NCBI RefSeq assembly: GCF_008304605.1
Contig: NZ_PIJY01000004.1
Location: 62,001 to 126,000 of the forward strand
Length of the DNA stretch: 64,000 bases
Direction: 5' to 3'
DNA from: Oceanobacillus polygoni
GTDB taxonomy: Bacteria > Bacillota > Bacilli > Bacillales > Amphibacillaceae
Numbering within the stretch: the first letter of the stretch is position 1; each line of letters starts with the position of its first letter. Positions 8,064 through 17,038 of this stretch are shown in pieces. The translations under genes were made by a program, and so were the position numbers. Below the pieces are notes generated by a model. That model had not been told where the DNA came from. It did not search any database and was given only the letters and a program-made list of their open reading frames with translations.

Positions 8064-8552
8064 TTAGTTTCCTGCTAAATAAAGTCCCAGGCTAGCAATC
8101 AATGTACTTCCTAAATACGTTCCTGTAAAAACAAACATTGCTACAATAGCGATTTTCCAAGACGTTTTTCTCAAATCGACAAGTCGATTTGCTACGGAAA
8201 TTCCTGCAAAAGTTAATATCGGCGTTGTTATTGATAGAAAATCAACTGCTTGAATTGCCGTGATAAAAAAGTCAGATAAAAGACAAAGCACTAAGGAAGT
8301 AATCGAAACCCAGCCTAGTACAGGAAATTCTCTTACAAATTTTACTGGTGACTTTTGTAATACATCTGAAATTCCAATTCCAATCATAGAAAAGAGCCAT
8401 AATGAGCTTAAACCAATAAAGGTCATTGGTGTAACTGGCATCGAATCCGGATTTTTTAAATGTTTGATTTCTTGTGTAAAGACAATTAGGCTAACACTAA
8501 GAAGCAAAATCAAGCCATATTTTATATATTTATTTGTTAACATATTAGCCAT
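8064..8552 (-). CDS. Integral membrane protein, partner of the DUF3100 protein
   Basis: 162 residues with about four to five membrane helices (for example LILLLSVSLIVFT, FIGLSSLWLFSMIGIGIS, WVSITSLVLCLLSDFFITAIQ, IAIVAMFVFTGTYLGSTLIASLGLYL). Its ATG shares one base with the stop codon of the upstream DUF3100 gene, so the two are translationally coupled. That suggests the two proteins form one membrane unit, much as two-part exporters do; this is inference. The family is not one I can name. Last gene of the M20-DUF3100 operon. Confidence 0.65.
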   Translation of the reverse strand: MANMLTNKYIKYGLILLLSVSLIVFTQEIKHLKNPDSMPVTPMTFIGLSSLWLFSMIGIGISDVLQKSPVKFVREFPVLGWVSITSLVLCLLSDFFITAIQAVDFLSITTPILTFAGISVANRLVDLRKTSWKIAIVAMFVFTGTYLGSTLIASLGLYLAGN

Positions 8553-9343
8553 TATGCGTCACCTCTAACCATAAATTTGTACATGAATTTCTGTAACGGT
8601 GCCGCTAGGAATACCATTGTAAATGTTCCAAGAAAGCTCGTTAATAATTGACTTGCTGAAGCATAGGCTAATATTGTACTTTCCATGTCAGGAACCTGTG
8701 CAACTAAACTAGCAGATGCCGCACTCATCATACTGCCAGAGCCTACTCCTGAGGCCATCGCTAGTGCCTCAACAGGAAAGCCAACACCAAGCAATACCGG
8801 TGCTAAAATACTGAAGAAAATCGTTCCGAATAATGTACCGATTATATACAAGGAAAGAACCCCTCTTCCCTCACTAGAGTTAAGCGTATATTTTTCTGAT
8901 ATATATGCAAGTTCACCTTCACGACCAATTCCTAACGTTGCTCCAATTGCTTCACGTCTTAATCCAAGCAGGATTGCAATCGGCAGACCAAATAGAACTG
9001 TTCCTAAGTTCCCAATTTCCTGAAATAGAAATACCCAACCAACCTGCAATATTTCTCTTATTTGTGGCGCTACATCTGCACCATACCGAGCCATTAATGG
9101 CAACATAATAAAAATTAAATATTTCCCGGCAAAATCAATGTTTGCTTTACTATAAACATTCTTCCAGAAACCTTTTCGAAATAATTGCAACCCTAAAATC
9201 ATCGTAATCACAATAGCAAATACTAAAGGTAATAATCCAATGGAGATACTTCCAACTGGTATGCTTTGAAAACCTATCATTTCAGCTATTGTAATGATAA
9301 CTAGTACAAAGATAATAAGAAATATAAAATTTTTGTTCTTCAT
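8552..9343 (-). CDS. DUF3100 family membrane protein, putative transporter
   Basis: 263 residues, about seven to eight membrane helices. The C-terminal half contains the Gly/Ser/Ala-rich stretch ASGVGSGSMMSAASASLVAQ, typical of DUF3100 proteins and reminiscent of re-entrant loops in carboxylate and amino-acid exporters. A conserved charged block, GRREGELAYISEK-like, precedes it (about 138-152). Ribosome binding site AAAGAGGA is before the ATG. It lies 24 bases downstream of an M20 amidohydrolase and overlaps the small membrane protein after it, so it probably moves the substrate or product of that hydrolase. The biochemical role of DUF3100 is not established to my knowledge. Confidence 0.75.
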   Translation of the reverse strand: MKNKNFIFLIIFVLVIITIAEMIGFQSIPVGSISIGLLPLVFAIVITMILGLQLFRKGFWKNVYSKANIDFAGKYLIFIMLPLMARYGADVAPQIREILQVGWVFLFQEIGNLGTVLFGLPIAILLGLRREAIGATLGIGREGELAYISEKYTLNSSEGRGVLSLYIIGTLFGTIFFSILAPVLLGVGFPVEALAMASGVGSGSMMSAASASLVAQVPDMESTILAYASASQLLTSFLGTFTMVFLAAPLQKFMYKFMVRGDA

Positions 9344-9367
9344 TTGATGTCCTCTTTCTCAAGATGA

Positions 9368-10627
9368 TTAGTTAACGATACCCTCAATTAATTGCTTATA
9401 CGATTCATAACTTCTTCGATATAACTTCGATTTATCAATTCGTCCATTCATTTTATTCAAAACGTCGGCTAAAAACCTAGGAAAAATTTCATAAATATAT
9501 TCAGGATCGATATCGATAAAATCATCGCCATGAATCGTACCCGTAAAGCCACTGTAACCAATTTGTATACATGGCATCATATAGGATAAATCGCCGATGT
9601 CACCAGCAGCACTAATAAAGTTATTGTTCTTTATTGCTTCAATTTCCTGATTTTCCTCAAATGCTTCCAGCACAAATTCCGATAGATAACGATCTTGAAC
9701 GAAAGGAAGGTACCCCATTTGTGTAGTCCCTTCAACTTCTCCTTGCAAGGCATAAGCACTACCTTTAGCAGCATCATCTAATTTCATCGCGACTTCCTTC
9801 ATATAACCCACTGTTTTTGCACGTAAATCTGTTCCCACAGTAATATGGTTTGGAATGACATTTGTAGACATATCCGACTCCATCACGATTGGATTTAATC
9901 TAACTTGTTCTGAATCTTTTAGTTGCTGGCGACTTAAGCCAACAGCAACATTAAATAAAGTAGACATATTGTATGCATTTTTTGAAGTAAATGGGTCAAA
10001 TCCAGCATGGGTCGCTTTTCCTTTAAACGTATATTTTTTATATAGGAACCCTGCTAAATCACTATTTATTTCCGTAGAGCGCTTCTCAAATTCCCCTCCC
10101 ATTGCATGAACACAAATAGCCAGGTCGATATCATCAAACACACCTAATTTCATCGCTTCAGGCTTTCCACCATAATGCGAAATCGTTTTTTCTTTGATTA
10201 GCTCTTCACGATAAGCTAAATCAAGATATTCTTCTGCAGGTACAAAAACGAATGTAATTTGATAATCAAAATTTTGATAAGCCTTTGTCTTCTGCAAATA
10301 CTGATAGACACTAAGTGCAATTGCAACTTGCGTGTAATGTCCGCAATTATGAGCTGCTCCAGTCTGTTTATCTGCACACATATGTGTAGGAGCATATACT
10401 GCATCCAATTCAGCTATAAAAGCCAGATGCAAGTCTTTTTTTTCACTTCCAAGTGTAACTCGAAAGCCTGTTGTACTAAATTCATCTATTTGAATAGTTG
10501 GATTGACCTTTTTTAAGAATTCAATGATTGTTTGCTTTGTTTGATGTTCTTTATATCCTAATTCTGGATGGTAATAAATTTGTTCAGCAATCTTTCTGAT
10601 CTCTTCATATTGTTCTTTGAAAAACAT
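9368..10627 (-). CDS. M20 family amidohydrolase/carboxypeptidase
   Basis: Zinc- or manganese-dependent amidase of the M20D type (aminoacylase, indole-acetyl-amino-acid hydrolase and AbgB relatives). Visible features: HPELG at 20-24, a metal-ligand block AELDAVYAP at 72-80, HNCGHYTQ at 93-100 with the bridging Cys/His, and PAEE at 130-133 holding the general base. The lid/dimerisation domain is in the middle (about 190-310). At 419 residues it is slightly longer than usual for the family. First gene of a three-gene operon with DUF3100 and a small membrane protein; ribosome binding site GGGAG. The substrate is likely an N-acylated amino acid or similar amide. Confidence 0.85.
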   Translation of the reverse strand: MFFKEQYEEIRKIAEQIYYHPELGYKEHQTKQTIIEFLKKVNPTIQIDEFSTTGFRVTLGSEKKDLHLAFIAELDAVYAPTHMCADKQTGAAHNCGHYTQVAIALSVYQYLQKTKAYQNFDYQITFVFVPAEEYLDLAYREELIKEKTISHYGGKPEAMKLGVFDDIDLAICVHAMGGEFEKRSTEINSDLAGFLYKKYTFKGKATHAGFDPFTSKNAYNMSTLFNVAVGLSRQQLKDSEQVRLNPIVMESDMSTNVIPNHITVGTDLRAKTVGYMKEVAMKLDDAAKGSAYALQGEVEGTTQMGYLPFVQDRYLSEFVLEAFEENQEIEAIKNNNFISAAGDIGDLSYMMPCIQIGYSGFTGTIHGDDFIDIDPEYIYEIFPRFLADVLNKMNGRIDKSKLYRRSYESYKQLIEGIVN

Positions 10628-10898
10628 GGCTAGATCTCCCTTTGTTTAAAATATGATTATTAATTAAAAACAGTACTGAATAATCCTACCACGATTAGTT
10701 TTTACCGTCAATACCATACTTTGTTTTACATTTCAAAGAAATTGTTCGGTTTTTATAAATAAACATTAAACTAATCATGAAACCGCATCCCAGAAAACGC
10801 CTCCATTATTGATAACACAATTTTCTATAGCCTTTTTTCCATTTTGAAATTATACTATTCTAGAACAAACTAGATAAATATCATTTAGGGGGTAAGAA

Positions 10899-11594
10899 AT
10901 GAGACAGTTATTGGTATCATTCGTATTAGCAATTATTATTAGTATTGGCGTTTCACCTCAGACAGCTTTGGCAATTGAAGCCGATGAGCCAGAGTTTGAA
11001 GCATTTTTAGAGGCCATCGGTTGGGAAGCAGAGGATTATATTGACTACCTGGAAAGCAAGGAATGGAACTTAGAATACTTTTGGTCTGCCGATGAATTAG
11101 GAACGCCATTGTCAGAGGAATCCATTCAACCGGTTCTTGAAGACTTTAATTTAAGCCGTGAAGAATTGAATGAATTGCTTATTGAATATGGCGATATCAC
11201 GGAGGGACAGGACGTACTTGAAGCAGAATGGATTCTTTTCTCCGAAGAGCTTTATGATTACGTTGATACTTATATAAACGGATGGGAAGGCACACCGATC
11301 GATGATGATAATCTTCAAGAGGTGCTGGATTACTATGAGTTTGAATCAGCAGAAGCATTAGAGGCTTTTCTTAACGAGCAAGGCGAATCCATAGATGACT
11401 ATGAATTTATCGAAGATCTTGACTTCATCATTGATATCTATTCCACGGAGGATTTTGAGTATTATGATGATGATATGGATTTTTACGAGGACGATTTCTC
11501 AGAATTATATAGTTTTTCTACTGGGTCAACATTCGCAGATTCTTTAATTGTTTTAGCTCCACTTATTTTTGAAATTTTATTTTTCAATAATTAA
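10899..11594 (+). CDS. Secreted acidic protein of the processed-acidic-surface-protein type, lacking a sortase signal
   Basis: 231 residues. A signal peptide covers residues 1-25 with cleavage after ALA. The mature part is extremely acidic and has two related segments: one begins FEAFLEAIGWEAEDYIDYLE and is followed by a DELGTPLSEES block, the other by an EAFLNEQGESIDDYEFIEDL block. This pattern matches my recollection of the Bacillaceae processed acidic surface proteins, which normally end in an LPXTA-type sortase motif, membrane helix and basic tail. Here the C-terminus is hydrophobic (about 212-229) but ends FFNN with no LPXT motif and no basic tail. Good GGGGG ribosome binding site; no sortase gene nearby. 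Confidence 0.7.
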   Translation: MRQLLVSFVLAIIISIGVSPQTALAIEADEPEFEAFLEAIGWEAEDYIDYLESKEWNLEYFWSADELGTPLSEESIQPVLEDFNLSREELNELLIEYGDITEGQDVLEAEWILFSEELYDYVDTYINGWEGTPIDDDNLQEVLDYYEFESAEALEAFLNEQGESIDDYEFIEDLDFIIDIYSTEDFEYYDDDMDFYEDDFSELYSFSTGSTFADSLIVLAPLIFEILFFNN

Positions 11595-11621
11595 TCGAGT
11601 ATTTATACGCTTATTTCTAAA

Positions 11622-11656
11622 GAAATCCTCCTAAAAATGTTTGTAGGAGGATTTTC
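11622..11656. terminator. Bidirectional terminator
   Basis: AAATCCTCCT/AGGAGGATTT stem with A- and T-rich flanks on both sides. It serves the plus-strand acidic protein and the convergent YlmA-type ATPase. Confidence 0.85.
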
Positions 11657-11726
11657 TTATTTTTACATTTTTTCCAGATCACAGCATAGTAAACAGGAAA
11701 TATTTCCTGGGAAATATTTAGCGAAA

Positions 11727-12509
11727 TTAATGAGCTGCTGTCATCCATGCTCGATTTTTCTGCCATTCAACATTAACAGCGATATCATAAAAACGTGATA
11801 AGTTACTATCTGTTAATACATCTACACTTTTCCCTTTATCAAATATTGTTCCTTGACGAAGCAATAGCGAGTTCGAGAAAATCGGCAATATTTCTTCAAT
11901 ATGATGTGTTACAAAAATAATTGTTGGCGCTTCTTCTTGCAGAGCTAATTGATTGATAGCAGCTAATAACCCTTCCCTTGAAATAAAATCTAGTCCATTT
12001 GTTGGCTCATCTAAAATAAGTAATTCTGGTGATGCCATTAAACCCCTAGCAATTAATAGTTTTTGCTTCTCTCCTTGTGAACAGGTTTGATAAGTACGAC
12101 CAATTAAATAATCACACCCTAACTGCTTCATAATTTGATTAGCCTTATGATAATTTTCCTCTGTAGGGGTATCGTACAGTCCTATCGAAGCAAAGCCCCC
12201 ACTTACAACAATGTCTTCTGTATAGTCAGTTCCTTTAATTTTCTCTTGCAGTGATGAGCTAACCCAACCGATTGATTTCCGTAATTCTCTTATATCCGTT
12301 TTACCGAAAAGTTGATTTAATACACTGACTTTCCCAGTAGTTGGCCAAGTATAACCATTAATCATATTTAATAATGTAGTTTTACCTGAACCATTTAACC
12401 CTAAAACTGCCCAATGTTCTCCTTGCGAAACCTGCCAATTGATATTTGAGAGAATGTGCTCTCCCTCTCTTCTCCAAGTTACATCCTGCATATGAATTAC
12501 GTTTCCCAT
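11727..12509 (-). CDS. ylmA: ABC transporter ATP-binding protein, YlmA-like
   Basis: Single ABC ATPase domain, 260 residues. Walker A GLNGSGKTT is at 37-45, Walker B LLILDEPT at 163-170, and the H-loop lies in FVTHHIEE. The signature is CSQGE at 143-147 rather than LSGGQ, a substitution found in a few ABC families. No membrane subunit is encoded nearby, so it either pairs with a permease elsewhere or acts as a soluble ABC protein. Similarity to B. subtilis YlmA is by overall sequence (RREG...HWAVLGLNGSGKTTLL). Start 12509 is chosen because GAGGTG lies six bases upstream; the in-frame GTG three codons earlier overlaps that site. Confidence 0.82.
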   Translation of the reverse strand: MGNVIHMQDVTWRREGEHILSNINWQVSQGEHWAVLGLNGSGKTTLLNMINGYTWPTTGKVSVLNQLFGKTDIRELRKSIGWVSSSLQEKIKGTDYTEDIVVSGGFASIGLYDTPTEENYHKANQIMKQLGCDYLIGRTYQTCSQGEKQKLLIARGLMASPELLILDEPTNGLDFISREGLLAAINQLALQEEAPTIIFVTHHIEEILPIFSNSLLLRQGTIFDKGKSVDVLTDSNLSRFYDIAVNVEWQKNRAWMTAAH

Positions 12510-12678
12510 GCTACTCACCTCGTTCTATCCTATCACAAGTAATTTTCCGTTTAATGTCGAATAATTAAATTAATTCGATTATTACTATATTCTAACAGTT
12601 TATAATCAATTTAGGAATGATTAATATTTTTCGACAAAAAATCATAAAAACGAGGCTATCGTAATGAAATAGAGCTTC

Positions 12679-13308
12679 TTAAGTTGTCCACCGATCCACA
12701 ATGATGCCAACTAAATACCAATCACCGTTCACTTCCTCAAAAGCAAGGATGAGATTTGCCCAATCCAATTCCACATCTGTTCCTGGTACATAATAACTTA
12801 CAAAACTTGCTTCTGGATAAACTTCTTCTACATTCATCAACATATTGCCACGTGCTTCAATATCATTTACAAGAACCTCGTTTGATTCAATAAAATCACG
12901 AATATAGATATAATCATTATAGTACGCATTTGGAGTTAGCTGTATAGTATCTCCTGTACCATCTTCTGTTCCCCAATCGTATACTTCATCATCGTTAGAA
13001 AATGCACGTACTTGTTCAGCTTCAAAAACAAGCTGCTCCTCTTCCTCAATAAATACATACGGCGAAAAACGGATTCCTTTTTCCGGATGAACAAAAGTGG
13101 CTAATTGATCAAAATCTGCTTTATCTAGTGCGTCAACAATCAAATCACCGTGTACACGTAATTGTTCTTCGCTTGTAGCAATTTCATGAGCTTCTTCATT
13201 CGTCTCTTGAACGTCACTTTCATCAGTGGCTTGATTAGACTCTGCGTTACTACATGAGATTAGGAACATAGAACTAGCAATACCTAAAATTAAAACGAAC
13301 TTCTTCAT
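12679..13308 (-). CDS. Lipoprotein of unknown function
   Basis: 209 residues with a typical lipoprotein signal peptide: MKK, hydrophobic core and lipobox LISC, with the lipidated Cys at 19. A Glu/Thr/Asn-rich linker (20-50) follows, then a globular acidic domain (about 50-209) rich in aromatic residues. That domain contains HPEKGIRFSPYVF and ends VNGDWYLVGIIVDRWT, a layout seen in small NTF2-like or DUF lipoproteins of Bacillaceae. I cannot assign a role. AAGGTGG precedes the ATG. It stands alone and faces away from dsdA. Confidence 0.75.
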   Translation of the reverse strand: MKKFVLILGIASSMFLISCSNAESNQATDESDVQETNEEAHEIATSEEQLRVHGDLIVDALDKADFDQLATFVHPEKGIRFSPYVFIEEEEQLVFEAEQVRAFSNDDEVYDWGTEDGTGDTIQLTPNAYYNDYIYIRDFIESNEVLVNDIEARGNMLMNVEEVYPEASFVSYYVPGTDVELDWANLILAFEEVNGDWYLVGIIVDRWTT

Positions 13309-13532
13309 TTTATAACCACCTTGTTAAAGTTTTACAAATCACATTCCCGTTATCAAGCTAAATAAAACTTCTAATAACAAAGAACAATACCGTGTATATG
13401 AAAACAAATTATACCTTACGATATTATTCGATTTACCAAACCACTAAATGTTAGAATATATAGTAGTATTAAATTTCCAAAATCATGCGAAAACAAACAA
13501 AAAATTTACGATAGGAAAGGATGGCATACATA

Positions 13533-14882
13533 GTGAGAGAACAAATTGCTGAAAAATCGATTAATCAATGGGTGGAACAATATCCGATATTAGAAGAAAT
13601 AATCAACACAAATGAAGTTTTCTGGACAAACCCCACCTATCAAATGGCGAATTCCAAAAATACACTAAAAGAAGCAGATATAGATGATGCAGCAAAACGC
13701 CTAAAGCGTTTTGCGCCTTATATAGCTAAAGCATTCCCCGAAACCTTGGAGTCGGAAGGTATCATTGAATCGCCTGTTAAACCAATACGCAACATGCAAA
13801 AAGCAATCGAGCAAAACTATGGAGTTACTATTCAAGGGGATCTTCTATTAAAATGCGATAGTCATTTACCAATTTCTGGATCAATCAAGGCAAGAGGTGG
13901 AATCTATGAAGTATTGAAGCATGCTGAAGAGCTTGCATTAAAGCATCATTACATTTCAGATGATCACGATTATACCCAATTTGACAGTGAAGCCTTTAAA
14001 GCGCTGTTTTCAAGTTATGAAATCTCAGTTGGTTCTACAGGAAACCTCGGCTTGAGCATTGGGATTATTAGTGCTCAGCTTGGATTTAAAGTAACTGTTC
14101 ATATGTCTGCAGATGCAAAACAATGGAAAAAAGACCTGCTACGTAGCAAAGGTGTTCATGTCATGGAATATCAATCCGATTATAGTAAAGCTGTAATCGA
14201 AGGTAGAATACAGGCGGAGAAGAATCCCAGATGCCATTTTATTGATGATGAAAACTCGCAAAGCCTCTTTTTAGGCTATGCAGTAGCAGCCTCACGATTA
14301 AAAGAACAATTAAAAACGATGGATATTAAAGTCGATGCAGACCATCCATTATTTGTTTATCTTCCATGCGGTGTTGGTGGCGGACCAGGTGGCGTTACTT
14401 TTGGTCTTAAAGCTGAGTTTGGAGAGTATGTACATTGTTTTTTCGCAGAACCTACAAATTCTCCTTGTTTTTTACTTGGTCAGTTGACAGGGCTTCAGGA
14501 CAAGGTTTCTGTTCAGGATTTTGGATTGAGTAATCAGACAGATGCAGACGGACTTGCTGTAGGAAGAACTTCTAGTTTTGTTGGTGAGGAGATTGGACAT
14601 ATGCTAAGTGGCTGCTTTACAATTCAAGACGCAAGACTATATGCTCTTCTTCGTGATTTAGCCGATACAGAAGAAATCTTATTAGAGCCATCTGCGCTTG
14701 CAGGTTTTTATGGGCCAGTTCAGCTTTTGACGCAGCAAAGTGGGCTAAACTATATCGAGAACAATAACTTACAACAAAAAATGAAGCAGGCACATCATCT
14801 CATATGGGCAACTGGCGGGAATATGGTACCGCAGGAAGTGATGACAGGGTATTATGAAAAAGGTAAAGATGTAGACCTTTGA
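13533..14882 (+). CDS. dsdA: D-serine dehydratase (ammonia-lyase) DsdA
   Basis: PLP enzyme converting D-serine to pyruvate and ammonia. The PLP lysine is in GSIKARGG and falls at residue 119 from the GTG start, close to Lys118 of the Escherichia coli enzyme. The glycine loops SVGSTGNLG and CGVGGGPGG that hold the cofactor phosphate are intact. An ATG four codons upstream (13521) lies directly against the AGGAAAGG run, too close to serve as start, whereas GTG at 13533 has AGGATGG eight bases before it. 449 residues, the family norm. Monocistronic, ended by a shared terminator, and adjacent to the purine region without obvious functional linkage. Confidence 0.92.
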   Translation: MREQIAEKSINQWVEQYPILEEIINTNEVFWTNPTYQMANSKNTLKEADIDDAAKRLKRFAPYIAKAFPETLESEGIIESPVKPIRNMQKAIEQNYGVTIQGDLLLKCDSHLPISGSIKARGGIYEVLKHAEELALKHHYISDDHDYTQFDSEAFKALFSSYEISVGSTGNLGLSIGIISAQLGFKVTVHMSADAKQWKKDLLRSKGVHVMEYQSDYSKAVIEGRIQAEKNPRCHFIDDENSQSLFLGYAVAASRLKEQLKTMDIKVDADHPLFVYLPCGVGGGPGGVTFGLKAEFGEYVHCFFAEPTNSPCFLLGQLTGLQDKVSVQDFGLSNQTDADGLAVGRTSSFVGEEIGHMLSGCFTIQDARLYALLRDLADTEEILLEPSALAGFYGPVQLLTQQSGLNYIENNNLQQKMKQAHHLIWATGGNMVPQEVMTGYYEKGKDVDL

Positions 14883-14926
14883 CTCTAACTCTAGGTTTGG
14901 TGAATGGCGATTCTTCCCTAAAAATA

Positions 14927-14964
14927 AAACGCCTGTGGATAACCTCTTGTTCCCACAGGCGTTA
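14927..14964. terminator. Bidirectional terminator between dsdA and the NCS1 permease
   Basis: A 12-bp perfect stem AACGCCTGTGG(A)/(T)CCCACAGGCGTT lies between two convergent genes, with A/T-rich flanks on both sides. Confidence 0.85.
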
Positions 14965-14970
14965 ATTTGA

Positions 14971-16371
14971 TTATTTATTATCTTCAAAAATGGTATCCTT
15001 TTTAAATCTTGAACCTTTAAATGCATATTTCGAAAGAAGAATGTAAGAAATACCTGCAACAACAAAGCCGATTATCCATGCTAGATCAACAAATGAGAAG
15101 GCTGCAGCTGCACCGATTAGCATTGCAGTAAATGCTGCTGGGTTCGAACCTGCAAATTGTCCACCTTTTTCATACAGCTTTTCTACATCCACTTTTTGTT
15201 TTCTTAATAGATAGTATTCAACTAACAGAATAGCAACTAGAGGTCCTAAAAATGCTGAATAAATAAGTACGAACATATCGAGACCTTTTGCAGAAGAGTC
15301 TTGTACTAACAACCAAGGGAATGAAACCATTCCTAAAAGCCCAGTTATAATTACAGCAATTTTATAATCTAATTTTGTAAACAATTGAATGACATAGGTT
15401 GGCGATACAATATTCGCAACCATATTAACAGCAACCGATCCAAATACGATAAATGCAGATATAAAGATCGTAATAAACGTGTTATCAATTAATGCTGGTA
15501 ATGCTCTTGCAGGGTTTGTGAATCCAGTTGCAGTCGCAAGCATTGCACCAACTACAATTACCGAACCGTATGAAATAGCAATTGGTAAGAAATAAAATAG
15601 CCCACGTTTTTTATCACTAATCCCTGATTTAAGTTCTCTTGAATAATCAGCAGCGCTTAAGAATATCGCAGCATAATTCCCCATAAATACCATGATAAAT
15701 CCAAAGAATGGAAGTCCCCATGATCCTTCTGCACTTACCCAGCTATCTGCGATAACAGTACTATGGTCTTTCAGAAGTACCACAGCTACAAATGCTATAA
15801 TTAGCATAAGAACCACAGATGCAACCGTTTCTACCCATTTAATTGCATGGAACCCAAACATAGAAAGCACAATTTGAAAAGATTGTAATATGATAAAACA
15901 AATTGCAACGTTATCGATTGAACCACCCGAGGCAATCTTAACGATTTCATTTAAAGCGGTTGCCCCAATCCAACTTTGAATACCATACCAGATAACTGCT
16001 GGCACTCCACGTAGTAGGGATGAAACAATTGTTCCTTTTTCACCGAAAGACATTCTAAGCTGAACAACGTAAGGTATTCCTGTTCGATACCCAAGCCTGT
16101 CATTTAATGCAAATATTATAGAAATAATACCAATTGCTATCAAAGCTGCAGCAAAAGTTTGAACAGCATTTAATGTTGCCACACCAAGTACGATAATACT
16201 AGCACCTAGTGTCATATTTCCCATGTTAACCCCATCGCCAACCCACATCGACATGTAACCAAAAGGACCTAACGTTCTATCTTTTTCCGTATTCGGTTTT
16301 AATGAATCGTTTTCGTGACTTTGTTGATTGTTCTTACCATCTATAGTCAACGTATCTGTTTTTGTAGACAT
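14971..16371 (-). CDS. NCS1 family nucleobase/cytosine-type permease
   Basis: Sodium- or proton-coupled importer of the NCS1 family (cytosine, uracil, allantoin, hydantoin). 466 residues from the preferred start, about 12 membrane helices, with the conserved GYMSMWVGDGVNMGN block in helix 1 and SAADYSREL after helix 6. It differs clearly from the PucI-type permease at 27586, so it likely takes a different nucleobase or hydantoin. The start is uncertain: ATG at 16371 follows AAGGGG at a long spacing, while ATG at 16398 has no good binding site. Placement at the edge of the allantoin region suggests a purine-related substrate. Confidence 0.8.
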   Translation of the reverse strand: MSTKTDTLTIDGKNNQQSHENDSLKPNTEKDRTLGPFGYMSMWVGDGVNMGNMTLGASIIVLGVATLNAVQTFAAALIAIGIISIIFALNDRLGYRTGIPYVVQLRMSFGEKGTIVSSLLRGVPAVIWYGIQSWIGATALNEIVKIASGGSIDNVAICFIILQSFQIVLSMFGFHAIKWVETVASVVLMLIIAFVAVVLLKDHSTVIADSWVSAEGSWGLPFFGFIMVFMGNYAAIFLSAADYSRELKSGISDKKRGLFYFLPIAISYGSVIVVGAMLATATGFTNPARALPALIDNTFITIFISAFIVFGSVAVNMVANIVSPTYVIQLFTKLDYKIAVIITGLLGMVSFPWLLVQDSSAKGLDMFVLIYSAFLGPLVAILLVEYYLLRKQKVDVEKLYEKGGQFAGSNPAAFTAMLIGAAAAFSFVDLAWIIGFVVAGISYILLSKYAFKGSRFKKDTIFEDNK

Positions 16372-16546
16372 ACTGGCTTTCAACCCCTTCTCATCCATCT
16401 ATCTTTTATAATTGTTAAGTCATCAATTAGTTTATGACAACTCTTAAGCCCTTTTGATTATAAGCGCTTGCAGGTTCAATGTCATTGTCCATAACGTACA
16501 AACCAAATCGTTTTTTATTATATAAAACCAACATAAAATATTCTAA
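16372..16546. other. Leader region of the NCS1 permease gene
   Basis: AT-rich sequence upstream of the minus-strand permease. No hairpin or clear promoter was picked. It merges into a GC-richer repeat-like block. Confidence 0.4.
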
Positions 16547-16771
16547 TTATGCTATTTTTGATAATTTACCTCTTTTTATTATCACATTTGCACAAAGGTT
16601 CGACTTAATACGCAAGAATGGATTGACCGAATACCCCCTGGAAATAAACACCGCTAGCATAATAACTTGAATAAAGTGAACGCCCGAGAAATAGGTTAAC
16701 AAATGTCGTTGCCCCGCTCCGTTCGGCCCCTCATCTGCCTTATGAGTTCCGCTCGATTTGATGTTAGACAC
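16547..16771 (-). CDS. Doubtful 74-residue ORF in a GC-richer intergenic block
   Basis: A GTG-started frame with TGAGGAGG ten bases upstream. The product starts SNIKSSGTHKADEGPNGAG and later has a hydrophobic VIMLAVFISRG stretch. The composition resembles a translated dispersed repeat more than a normal protein, and there is no recognisable domain. It overlaps sequence that is GC-richer than its surroundings. I list it because of the ribosome binding site; it may be only part of an intergenic repeat. Confidence 0.3.
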   Translation of the reverse strand: MSNIKSSGTHKADEGPNGAGQRHLLTYFSGVHFIQVIMLAVFISRGYSVNPFLRIKSNLCANVIIKRGKLSKIA

Positions 16772-16784
16772 GTGTGTAATGCCT

Positions 16785-16870
16785 CCTCAGTGTAATTTTC
16801 TTGATAAGGCTAAGGCGCTTACGTCCGCGAGAATGCATCTGCGCGCGGCAGTCGCTGACGGTGGATGTTA
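16785..16870. repeat. GC-rich intergenic element, possible dispersed repeat
   Basis: An abrupt GC-rich block (GGCGCTTACGTCCGCG, then GCGCGCGGCAGTCGCTGACGG) inside AT-rich non-coding DNA. It has no open frame of note. A repeat or foreign insertion is the likely explanation; a genome-wide search would decide. Confidence 0.35.
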
Positions 16871-16980
16871 CATCGTATATTATGTATTTTGCGTAAGAAA
16901 CTAAAATATATGATAGGATGCTTAAAAGTTAGTTCGTATTTTCTTCGTAACCGTGTAGTTTTTAATGACTGAGAGAAATA

Positions 16981-17015
16981 AAAAACGGAATCAGAAGAAT
17001 AACCTCTGATTCCGT
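16981..17015 (-). terminator. Intrinsic terminator after the YbbY-like permease
   Basis: ACGGAATCAGAGG/CTCTGATTCCGT-type stem with TTTTTT on the minus strand. Confidence 0.88.
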
Positions 17016-17038
17016 ACTATAGTGTTAATCATGGACAA

